43,170 nt of DNA from Campylobacteraceae bacterium (lineage in GTDB: Bacteria > Campylobacterota > Campylobacteria > Campylobacterales > Sulfurovaceae), in contig JALWLW010000088.1 of the NCBI GenBank assembly GCA_027081065.1, positions 1-43,170 on the forward strand, read 5' to 3'. Of this stretch, positions 34,635-42,750 are shown piece after piece. The position numbers and the translations under genes are program-made. The notes under the pieces were generated by a model. The model saw only the letters and a list, made by a program, of their open reading frames with translations. It made no database searches and was not told the origin of the DNA. Every line of letters begins with the position of its first letter. Positions within the stretch are counted from its first letter, which is position 1.

Positions 34635-35501
34635 ATGACAAAAGTAACACTAATTTCAGCAATAACAGCAGCAATGATTTCATCAGCTTCAGCAGAGTTT
34701 TCTATGGGAGATATGTTTAAAGATATGAAAGAAGCAGCTGTTGCAATGAGTAAAGATGCAAAAGATTCGATATCGTCAGTAAAAGATGGTGTGGTAGAGA
34801 GTACAAAATCAGCAGAGAGAACAGTAACAAATGTAAGTTCAGATGTAAAAGATTCATCAGTAAAAGTATCTGATGACTTAAAAACAGCAGAAGTTTCAAC
34901 TTCAAAAGACTCAAGAGATTCAGTAGTAGAAGTAGCAGAAGATTCAAAAGATGCACTTACAAACACAACAAAAGATATTAAAGATGGTGCGACAATAGCA
35001 TCAAAAGATATTAAAGATGCATCAGTTGCTGTATCAAAAGATGTAAATGATGCTATAAAAACAGTATCAGCAGATACAACAAAAAATATCTCAACAGTAT
35101 CAGCAGATGCTACAAAGAATGTAACAACAGTGTCAAATGATGCAACATCTTCAGTAAAAACAGTATCAACAGATGGTACAGCTTCAGTAAAGACACTAGC
35201 AGAGAATGCAAAAGATGCATCAACAACAGCAGTAACAGAAGCATCAGGGAATGCTAAATCAGCAGTAACAGATGCTACGAGTTCAATGAAGACAGTATCA
35301 ACAGATGTAAAAGAGACAGCAAAAACAGCAACAACAGAAGCTAGTACAGCAGTAAAGACAGCAACAACAGAGGCTTCAGCAACAGCTAAAACAGTTACTG
35401 ATGATGTATCTGATGTATCAAATACAGCTAGTAAAAATGTTACTGAAACTACTAAAATAGCTTCAAATGATGTTTCAAGTACAATTAAAGATGTTAAATA
35501 G
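34635..35501 (+). CDS. Exported 11-mer-repeat protein, LEA-like (copy 3)
   Basis: 288 residues with signal peptide, FSMGDMFKDM and 23 in-register 11-mers ending KDVK. From residue 37 onward it is almost the same as copy 1, with 312 bp of DNA (34744-35055) identical to 32652-32963 at a constant 2092-bp offset. The signal-peptide region, the last repeats and the flanking DNA differ. This mosaic pattern points to recent gene conversion with copy 1. Ribosome site AAGGA lies about 8 bases before the ATG. Like its paralogues, it lacks Cys, Trp, Pro, His and Tyr. Confidence 0.9.
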   Translation: MTKVTLISAITAAMISSASAEFSMGDMFKDMKEAAVAMSKDAKDSISSVKDGVVESTKSAERTVTNVSSDVKDSSVKVSDDLKTAEVSTSKDSRDSVVEVAEDSKDALTNTTKDIKDGATIASKDIKDASVAVSKDVNDAIKTVSADTTKNISTVSADATKNVTTVSNDATSSVKTVSTDGTASVKTLAENAKDASTTAVTEASGNAKSAVTDATSSMKTVSTDVKETAKTATTEASTAVKTATTEASATAKTVTDDVSDVSNTASKNVTETTKIASNDVSSTIKDVK

Positions 35502-35523
35502 TTTTTTATAACTGTTTAGCTAA

Positions 35524-35548
35524 AGCTACCAAGTCACTTCTGGTAGCT
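35524..35548 (+). terminator. Possible terminator after copy 3
   Basis: An 8-bp G/C-containing stem (35524-35531 with 35541-35548, loop of 9) lies 23 bp after the stop codon of copy 3. The downstream T-tract (ATTCTTCACTATTTC) is weak. Confidence 0.4.
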
Positions 35549-35672
35549 ATTCTTCACTATTTCTTCTATAAAACTCATACAAATTAATCCTAATCATCAA
35601 AAAATGTTATTATTTCTCTAAGTAAACAATTAAGTCTAGTAAATTTGGGTTTAACTGTAAAAAAGGCATTTC

Positions 35673-38657
35673 ATGAGATTAAATAATATTTCAAAGGTAT
35701 TGGTAATATTGTTCTTATCAACAATATTTTCTTTGGCTTCTGTATTAACAGAATTACAAGGAACAAAAGGTTTAGCTGAATCAGATATAAAAACAATGAT
35801 TGCTAAACTAGATAGTATTGGATTTAGGGCTACAGCAAAGAATGAACACCTTGAAAATCATTATTATAATAAATTTAAAGAAAAAAATCTTGATCTTTTG
35901 AGTTTTTATACAGTGACAGATTTAGAGTCTTTACGTGAACTTTTAATTGAAAACCCTGATTTCGCTGCTTATGTACCTTTTAACCTTTTAACTTATAAAA
36001 AGTTTGACAATGAAGATGGTGGAGACACTATGTGGTATGGGCATTTAGCGACAGATACTATGTTGGCTATCATCGGCGAAAAAGATGAAGCATTAAAAGT
36101 AAAGTATCAAGCCATGATGTCTAAGTTAGATAAGTTTGTAACAGAGGAGATGAAGCCTACAGAAAATAAAAAATTAACTTTTGATAAACCTTTACCTAAA
36201 GAGAAGCTATTGAAGATGGTAAAAAAAATTGGTAATCTTGATGATATTGAAGAATATGTTGAAGAGTTTATTGTAAAACACGATGGATTATTTGTAAAAA
36301 ATAATTTTATTATTGCAGGTTTTTTAGATGTGAAGTTTGAGTATGATGATTTAGATTTAGATTTTGAAGCTTATGATGCTTTTTGGGTTTCATCACTTTG
36401 TCATTTTGAATTTTCTAATGCTGTGTTTAATCATGGTGATCCACAAGCAGGACTTTTTGCACCATGTTCTGTCTATTTTTACATTCCAAAAGGTTCTGGT
36501 GAACTGCATGTGGGGTATGCAAAAGTAGATAATTGGCTCTCATCGACGGGGATTACAGATCAAGATAAAATTGCCTATATGAAAAAAATTTCATCTTCGG
36601 TTGAACGTATATTTGAAGAGTTGGGTTTTACAAAAGAAGGTGCAGTAGCTACTAAAAAAGTAGTTAAAACTTTAAAAAAAGATAATAACCAATCAGTGTT
36701 AATTGAACTTTATGGAACAAAGGGTCAGCCTGAGACAGCTTTAAAATCTATGGTTGAGAATTTAGGAGAGGTTGGTTTTAGAGCAACAGCTAAAAATGAA
36801 CATCTTGAAAATCATTATTTTAATACCTTTAAAGAGAAAAATCTTGATCTTTTAAGTTTTTATACTATTTTTGATATAGAATCTCTACGTAGTCTACTCA
36901 TTAAGAACCCTGATTTTGGAGCATATGCTCCTTTTAATCTTTTGGCGTATAAAAAGTTTGATAAGGAAGAGGGTGGTGATACCACTTGGTATGGGCATTT
37001 GAATGCCGAGACAATGCTTAAAATTATTGGTGAAAGTGATGAAGAGACAAAAGAGTCATTTCGAGCCATGATGTCAAAAGTAGATCAACATATTGAATCT
37101 GAAATGAAGCCAACTGAACGTAAAACATTCACTTATACACAAACTTTACCTAAGAACCCACTTTTAAAGATGGTAAAAGATATAGGAGACGTGGATGATA
37201 TAGAAGAGTATGTTGAAGAGTTTATTGTAGAGCATGATGGTCTTTTTGTGAAAAATAAATTTATTATTGCAGGATTTTTAGATATTAAGTTTGAGTATGA
37301 TGATTTAGATTTAGAATTTAATGAGTATGATGCTTATTGGGTTTCTTCACTTTGTCATTTTGAGTTTTCAAATACAGTATTTAACCATGGTTCACCTCAT
37401 GCTGGGGCATTTGCTCCGTGTTCTGTTTACTTCTATATTCCAAAAGGCTCAAACAAGCTACATGTGGGTTATGCCTCAGTTGATAATTGGATAGCAACCA
37501 CAGGAATTAAAGATCCAAAGAAAATTGCCTATATGAGAGAAATTTCAGCTTCAGTTGAGCGTATTTTTAAAGAGTTAGGATTTCATATTGAAGGTGAAGA
37601 AGCGAAAGAGAAGAGAGTTATAGCACCTACAGTAGAGAAAAAAATAGTAAAAGAAAAAAATATAGAAAAGCAAAAGATACAAGAGAAAGTGAAGGAAGAA
37701 GAAGTTAAAAAAGAGCAGAATATACTTCAGATAGTTATTCCAACTGTACCAAAAGCTATTAAAATTCAGAATAGTTATCAGTCAACTAATAATCGTAGTA
37801 TTCAATTTTCAAAGCGTGTACCTCCAAATTATATGACTTCTGATGAACGATATGGTAAAAATGGAAAAGGTGCTTCTTTAGCTCATGTTAATGATGTGAT
37901 GGTAGGAAAAGTAGATAAAGGACGTATAGCTACGTATATTAGAACAGGCTTACTTTCTATTGATGAGGCAAAGTCAAAATTAGAAAATGCTGGATTTGAT
38001 ATTATAACAGTAGAGCCTTTAGATAAAAAGAAACAACTTATCTCTATTGTCTTTACAAGTGAAGCGTTACAAGCGATGGCATTAAAAGAGAACAAAGGGC
38101 ATTTAGGGACATTAAGACTTTTGATTAATAAAAAAGATAAAAAGGTGAGTATTACGAATCCTTTGTATTTAGCAAAAGCATTTTTACAAGATGACTTTGA
38201 TGAAGTTGAAGCAACGAAACTTTTAACAGCTTTAGTAAATGAGTTTAAAGATGCTGTGAATTCAGATGATAAATTAAAGTTTCAGCTTCTGCCTAAGTAT
38301 CAATTTATGGAAAATTTACCTTATTTTAAAGACCATATTGTTGTTGCACGTGGAGATAATTTAATAGCTAAATTAAAAGATAATAAACGGGTTGCTTATT
38401 CTATTACTTTAGCCAATGGAGCTACTTTAATAGGGGTTAAACTCAATAAACGTACAAGAAAATTTCCAAAGAAAATTGGATTAAATAATGCAGGTATGTT
38501 GCCTTATCCTTTACTTATAGAAAATGGTGAAGCTAAAATATTAGATCCTAAATATTATTTGTCACTTATGTATCCTAAGTTAACTATGGAAAAATTTATG
38601 ACTATTGCAACGGTACCTGATGCAATAGTAACTGATTGTACAAAAGTTTTTAGGTAA
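35673..38657 (+). CDS. Large exported protein with duplicated DUF302-like domains
   Basis: 994 residues: signal peptide (about 1-23), a unit A (about 24-320) and a unit B (about 342-637) that match each other at a constant 318-residue offset with no gaps. Examples are FRATAKNEHLENHY at 51 and 369 and WVSSLCHFEFSN at 239 and 557. Each unit contains two DUF302-like halves (NPDFGAYAPFNLLAYKK and APCSVYFYIPKGS patterns). A Lys/Glu-rich charged linker (about 640-710) joins to a non-duplicated C-terminal domain (about 750-994) with its own alpha/beta pattern. Each unit has two conserved cysteines near the second half (LCHFEF, APCSVYF). DUF302 proteins are of unknown biochemical function. It lies downstream of the LEA-like genes, with its own ribosome site (AAAGG). 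The role is unknown. Confidence 0.75.
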   Translation: MRLNNISKVLVILFLSTIFSLASVLTELQGTKGLAESDIKTMIAKLDSIGFRATAKNEHLENHYYNKFKEKNLDLLSFYTVTDLESLRELLIENPDFAAYVPFNLLTYKKFDNEDGGDTMWYGHLATDTMLAIIGEKDEALKVKYQAMMSKLDKFVTEEMKPTENKKLTFDKPLPKEKLLKMVKKIGNLDDIEEYVEEFIVKHDGLFVKNNFIIAGFLDVKFEYDDLDLDFEAYDAFWVSSLCHFEFSNAVFNHGDPQAGLFAPCSVYFYIPKGSGELHVGYAKVDNWLSSTGITDQDKIAYMKKISSSVERIFEELGFTKEGAVATKKVVKTLKKDNNQSVLIELYGTKGQPETALKSMVENLGEVGFRATAKNEHLENHYFNTFKEKNLDLLSFYTIFDIESLRSLLIKNPDFGAYAPFNLLAYKKFDKEEGGDTTWYGHLNAETMLKIIGESDEETKESFRAMMSKVDQHIESEMKPTERKTFTYTQTLPKNPLLKMVKDIGDVDDIEEYVEEFIVEHDGLFVKNKFIIAGFLDIKFEYDDLDLEFNEYDAYWVSSLCHFEFSNTVFNHGSPHAGAFAPCSVYFYIPKGSNKLHVGYASVDNWIATTGIKDPKKIAYMREISASVERIFKELGFHIEGEEAKEKRVIAPTVEKKIVKEKNIEKQKIQEKVKEEEVKKEQNILQIVIPTVPKAIKIQNSYQSTNNRSIQFSKRVPPNYMTSDERYGKNGKGASLAHVNDVMVGKVDKGRIATYIRTGLLSIDEAKSKLENAGFDIITVEPLDKKKQLISIVFTSEALQAMALKENKGHLGTLRLLINKKDKKVSITNPLYLAKAFLQDDFDEVEATKLLTALVNEFKDAVNSDDKLKFQLLPKYQFMENLPYFKDHIVVARGDNLIAKLKDNKRVAYSITLANGATLIGVKLNKRTRKFPKKIGLNNAGMLPYPLLIENGEAKILDPKYYLSLMYPKLTMEKFMTIATVPDAIVTDCTKVFR

Positions 38658-38769
38658 AGTGAAATAATGTAACATTATGACCTTTATTATTTAATTTTAT
38701 ATCTAATGTAGTGGAGTTTTTAGCTATGACATAATATATTTAAGTAAAAAAGATGGGGAGAAAAGTTAC

Positions 38770-40389
38770 ATGGAACATCTGTTAATAGGGCTTATTGTTA
38801 CCATTGGTATTGCTACCATCATTAATGTATATTTAAAAAAAGTTGGTATTCCTACTGTTATTGGGTATATTTTTACAGGTTTTGTGATTGCACAAATTTT
38901 TTATTTTGGAGATGCTTCAAAAGAGACCTTAGGTCATTTAGCAGAGTTTGGAATCGTTTTTCTTATGTTTACTATAGGGCTTGAATTCTCCATCGCGCAA
39001 ATGAAAGCGATGAAGAAAGAGGTTTTTGTTTATGGTGCTTTACAAGTTTTGCTCTCTGGACTTCTATTTACTTTTTTAGCATTTACTTTTTTTGACATTA
39101 CAGTTAAAAACGCCATTGTCATTGGTATGGCACTTTCACTCTCTTCTACAGCGATTGTTTTAAAAGTTTTAAATGAGAGTGGTGAAATTCATTCTGAATA
39201 TGGACGGGTGGTTTTAGGTATTTTACTTTTTCAAGATTTAGCTGTTATTCCGATGTTATTAATGATTTCTATTTTTACCTCGGTGAATGCTTCTGTTCCT
39301 GAAATGCTTTTAGAGACATTGGTCTCAGCAGCGATTGTTTTTGCTATTCTTTTTGTGGTGGGTAAATATTTTATAGAACGTTTTTTTGACTGGGTAACCA
39401 CTTCTGAATCTGAAGAAATCTTCTTAGCAGCTGTAATACTAACAGTTATTGCAGCTTCTGTTTTGGCTGAGTATTTTGGTTTTTCTTACTCGTTAGGAGC
39501 TTTTATTGCAGGTATGACCATTGCAGAGACAAAGTACCGTTACCGAATAGAGGCTGACTTAGTTCCTTTTAGAGACATATTGTTAGGGATTTTTTTTGTA
39601 ACTATTGGAATGCAGATTGATGTGACTATTGTAGGTAACTTTATTTTTACCATTTTAGGATTACTTATAGCAATTATGATCTTAAAAGCATTGGTTCTTT
39701 TTATGGCAATGCAATATTTTATGCAAAAACGCTCGTCAATTAAAAGTGCTTTGGCACTTATGCAAGTAGGAGAGTTTGCTCTTGCTATTTTTGCATTGGC
39801 AAATGTAAATAATATCATCTCTGACCAAACCAATCAGATAATGATTGTTACCATTGTTCTTTCTATGATATTAACCCCTTTTATTTTGAAAAATATTAAA
39901 GCATTGGCTAATATCTTTTTTAAAGAACCCACAGCACTACGTGAACGTGCAATGACTTCTACTGGTTATACTGACCATATTATTGTCTGTGGATATGGAG
40001 CTGTAGGTAAGATGCTGGTGAAACGATTTAAAGCCAATAATGTTTTGTATGTTATTTTAGAGCATGATGTCAAGTTAGTAGATGAAGCAATTGCTCAAGG
40101 TGAAGAGAATATTTATTTAGCCAATGCAGCTCAAAAATCTGTTTTAGAACATTTTGGCATTAAGTCTTGTACAGCCATTTTTTCAGCTGTCAATAACCCT
40201 CATCAAGTACGGCTTATTTGTGAAAACATAGACTCTTTTGGTGAAAATATCAATTCTGTAGTTACTGTCAAAAATAAATCACAAGAAGAAAGTATTTCTG
40301 ACCTTAATATTACCCATGTCATTAACAGACGCGAGACCATTACTGATTTGTTGGCAAAACAAATTTGTGCTTTTAGAAAGGTTGAATAG
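38770..40389 (+). CDS. CPA2 cation:proton antiporter with TrkA-N domain (Kef-type)
   Basis: 539 residues. About twelve membrane helices (1-385) of the Na+/H+ exchanger CPA2 group, with GIVFLMFTIGLEFS and LSLSSTAIVLKVL motifs and a GQ/FQD-type stretch (LFQDLAVIPMLL). A C-terminal RCK/TrkA-N nucleotide-binding domain (about 395-535) begins HIIVCGYGAVGKMLVKRF, with the acidic residue LEHD at the end of strand 2. This layout fits Kef-type potassium or sodium/proton antiporters; no glutathione-specific regulation can be inferred. The start has GGGGAG 10 bases upstream. It ends 5 bp before the convergent mutS2. Confidence 0.87.
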   Translation: MEHLLIGLIVTIGIATIINVYLKKVGIPTVIGYIFTGFVIAQIFYFGDASKETLGHLAEFGIVFLMFTIGLEFSIAQMKAMKKEVFVYGALQVLLSGLLFTFLAFTFFDITVKNAIVIGMALSLSSTAIVLKVLNESGEIHSEYGRVVLGILLFQDLAVIPMLLMISIFTSVNASVPEMLLETLVSAAIVFAILFVVGKYFIERFFDWVTTSESEEIFLAAVILTVIAASVLAEYFGFSYSLGAFIAGMTIAETKYRYRIEADLVPFRDILLGIFFVTIGMQIDVTIVGNFIFTILGLLIAIMILKALVLFMAMQYFMQKRSSIKSALALMQVGEFALAIFALANVNNIISDQTNQIMIVTIVLSMILTPFILKNIKALANIFFKEPTALRERAMTSTGYTDHIIVCGYGAVGKMLVKRFKANNVLYVILEHDVKLVDEAIAQGEENIYLANAAQKSVLEHFGIKSCTAIFSAVNNPHQVRLICENIDSFGENINSVVTVKNKSQEESISDLNITHVINRRETITDLLAKQICAFRKVE

Positions 40390-40410
40390 CTTTTTTAAAG
40401 CTTTACAACC
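40380..40410. terminator. Imperfect bidirectional terminator between antiporter and mutS2
   Basis: A 14-base stem with two or three mismatches (40380-40393 with 40397-40410, loop TTT) contains both stop codons of the convergent genes. The core AGCTTTTTTAAAGCT gives T-rich ends on both strands. Confidence 0.45.
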
Positions 40411-42599
40411 GTAATCCCAAGATTTCCTTTTAGACCATGAAAAGATTGAAGTTTTGGGTAAGCTTTTAAGTAGTCAATTATCACTTTCTTTAAAACTCCT
40501 CCACCTGTCCCATGAATAATCTCTACCTCAGAAAATCCAGATACCAAAGCATCAGACAAAAAGACATCTAGCTTTTCAATGGCTTCGTCAGCATAACAAC
40601 CTAGCAGTTTAATAGAGATTGCCCCTCTAGTAGGTTTCTCTATATTAACCACAGTTTTTGGTTTTTTAACCACTTTTTTAGTGGGACTCTCTAGGTAACG
40701 AAGTTGATTTAGTGGCACACGCATCTTAAGTCCATCAACTTCTATGGTGGCTTCTTTGTTTCGTATGCTCAAAATCTCCCCACGTTTAGAGCGATATTTC
40801 ACTTGGTCACCCACTTGAAGTACTCTTTGGTTAGGCTGTTTAACCTCTTTAGCTTGTTTTGAACGCTCTTTATGTTTATGGGCATCGTTAAGTAGCCGTC
40901 GCCCCTCGGTAGACTCCTTAGCTTTCATCGCCTCCAAAGCTCTTTTGGTTGCTGCGTTGTAACGGTTTTCAAGGGTGGCAATGGCTTTTCGTTGTTGTTC
41001 GTTTAGTTTACTCTCAATGTTCTCTAAATCTTCTCTTTTACGCTCTACTGCTTCTAAATCTTTGTCTATCTTTTCAAGTTTCAGACGCATCTCACGCTCT
41101 AATGTAGTTGACTTTTCTATCAGCTCATTGAGGTTCTCTTTGTCCTCTCCGTAAATTTTTTTAGCCTTTTCGACAATGTGCACAGGCACACCATAACGCT
41201 CTGCTGTCTCAAAAGCGTAAGACTTACCGATGCTCCCTTGTAAAAAGGTGTAGGTAGGTTTTCGGTTTGCTTCATCGTAAAGGGCAGCTATGAGTTCCAC
41301 ATCATCGTCGCTACTCATGAGTGAAGCTAAACGCTTGTGGTGTGTGGTGACAATAAAGGTGATGCCTCGGTTGCGTAGCTCATCAAGCATTATTCTAAAA
41401 AGTGACGCAGCTTCGTCCGAATCGGTTCCAAGTTCTATCTCATCGACTCCGACAATGGCGTTCTCTTTTTCAAAAAGTTTGGCAAACTCCACCATACGCC
41501 CTGCAAAGGTTGAGATGTCATTTTTGACTGATTGTGGGTCGTCGATGACGGCTTCGATGCTTTTAAAGTGTCCCACCTCTGTTTTTTCTGCGTTACATTT
41601 AAACGGCAGAAGATTTTTAGACATAAAAACAGCAGAGAGTAGGGACTTCAGAAGCATGGTTTTACCACCAGCATTGACCCCAGTTACGAGCATGACAGAT
41701 TTGTCCAAGTTAATGTTTATGGGTTTAGGATTCTCTATGGCAGGGTGACAAAACTCTGCAAGTCTTACCACTTTTTTAGTAGATGGCAAAATGAAGTTGT
41801 AGTCAAATGTCCTAGCAAAAAGCACCCGTGCTTGGTAGTGGTCAAACTTGTCGTACTCACGGTTGATGTATCGCATAAACAAGTAGTGCTTGTGCATGGT
41901 CGCCGAAAAAGTTTGACAGTAACGGTAAATAACCTCTTCTTTACGGCTCAAAAGGGTCGACTCTTTCTCTTTCAAATGAGAGATAGATTGAGGTAAAATA
42001 TAGAAAAAACCACCAGCCGTACGCCCAACCACAGATGCTTTAAGCACTTTGTTAAACCCACCACGAACCAAAAGGGTCTCTTCGCCATTTAAAAAGTGTA
42101 CTTGGGTATCTACCAAATAATCTTTAAGTGTCGAAGAGTGAGCCAAACGGTAAAGCTTATCTTTGAGTTCAGATTTGTTCTGTTTTAAGGCTTTTTCTAT
42201 GTCATAAAGTTCAGGCTCACGCTCAGGGTTAATGTTCCCTTCAGATGTAAAGTATAAAATTATGTCTGCAATCTCTTCATGCACATCAATCTCACGTATC
42301 CATTTGTTAAGTGGTTCAGGCAAAGAAGAGGCTTTAAGAGCGTTAAAATACTCTATCATCGTTACAAAAGCATAGATGTCCTCTAACGAAAGTATCCCTT
42401 GCTTCTTAAGCCTATTGAGCTGTTCATCAAGGTTTGGAACCTCTTTCATGGTTGGAAACTCCACCGATGACAGAGCAGAAATGTACTTAAAATGTTGATT
42501 AATATCACCCATCATCTCCACAGCTTTGTCACGTGCGTAGAAGTTTTTAAAGTTGCTTATGTGTTGGTCTAGGTCTAGTTTTTGTGTTATGGTTTTCAT
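40395..42599 (-). CDS. mutS2: MutS2-family ATPase with Smr endonuclease domain
   Basis: 734 residues from the ATG at 42599, with GGAG 9 bases upstream; an upstream in-frame ATG at 42635 has no such site. Core/lever domain, then the MutS ATPase: Walker A LVTGVNAGGKTMLLKS, Walker B IVGVDEIELGTD and the TTHHKRLA switch. A long Lys/Glu coiled coil and KOW-like segment (about 625-660) follow, then the C-terminal Smr nuclease domain (about 670-734) with the IIHGTGGGVLKK signature. It lacks the MutS mismatch-recognition domain. MutS2 limits homologous recombination and, in some bacteria, rescues collided ribosomes; in Helicobacter it limits natural transformation. About 734 residues is typical for Campylobacterota. 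Confidence 0.93.
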   Translation of the reverse strand: MKTITQKLDLDQHISNFKNFYARDKAVEMMGDINQHFKYISALSSVEFPTMKEVPNLDEQLNRLKKQGILSLEDIYAFVTMIEYFNALKASSLPEPLNKWIREIDVHEEIADIILYFTSEGNINPEREPELYDIEKALKQNKSELKDKLYRLAHSSTLKDYLVDTQVHFLNGEETLLVRGGFNKVLKASVVGRTAGGFFYILPQSISHLKEKESTLLSRKEEVIYRYCQTFSATMHKHYLFMRYINREYDKFDHYQARVLFARTFDYNFILPSTKKVVRLAEFCHPAIENPKPININLDKSVMLVTGVNAGGKTMLLKSLLSAVFMSKNLLPFKCNAEKTEVGHFKSIEAVIDDPQSVKNDISTFAGRMVEFAKLFEKENAIVGVDEIELGTDSDEAASLFRIMLDELRNRGITFIVTTHHKRLASLMSSDDDVELIAALYDEANRKPTYTFLQGSIGKSYAFETAERYGVPVHIVEKAKKIYGEDKENLNELIEKSTTLEREMRLKLEKIDKDLEAVERKREDLENIESKLNEQQRKAIATLENRYNAATKRALEAMKAKESTEGRRLLNDAHKHKERSKQAKEVKQPNQRVLQVGDQVKYRSKRGEILSIRNKEATIEVDGLKMRVPLNQLRYLESPTKKVVKKPKTVVNIEKPTRGAISIKLLGCYADEAIEKLDVFLSDALVSGFSEVEIIHGTGGGVLKKVIIDYLKAYPKLQSFHGLKGNLGITVVKL

Positions 42600-42665
42600 G
42601 TTGTTTTCTCCGAAAGGGTGCTTCTGTTTTCCCATGCACTGTTATATAAAATTGGTATGTTATTA

Positions 42666-42738
42666 AAGCCCGTAGGGTGTAGTCCCCTGACTACACCCTA
42701 CAGGGCTTCGCCCTTGTTCCCAAGTTTTGGCTTGGGAA
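42666..42738. repeat. Double palindromic intergenic repeat
   Basis: Two adjacent hairpins. The first has a 19-bp stem with one bulged base (42666-42684 with 42689-42708, loop CCCT). The second is a perfect 8-bp stem (42717-42724 with 42731-42738, loop TTTTGG). G/C content is high compared with the flanks. This kind of paired palindrome between genes, coding in one frame for VPKFWLGN-like peptides, is a recurring dispersed repeat in many bacterial genomes. Only one copy is in the window. It lies between the ends of mutS2's upstream region and the next gene's 3' end. Confidence 0.65.
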
Positions 42739-42750
42739 TATCTTTTAACA

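Noticed and set aside
32543..35501. CRISPR-like or tandem DNA repeat array
   Set aside because: The 33-bp periodicity is codon-level repetition of an 11-residue protein unit with many synonymous changes. No identical direct repeats with unique spacers are present.
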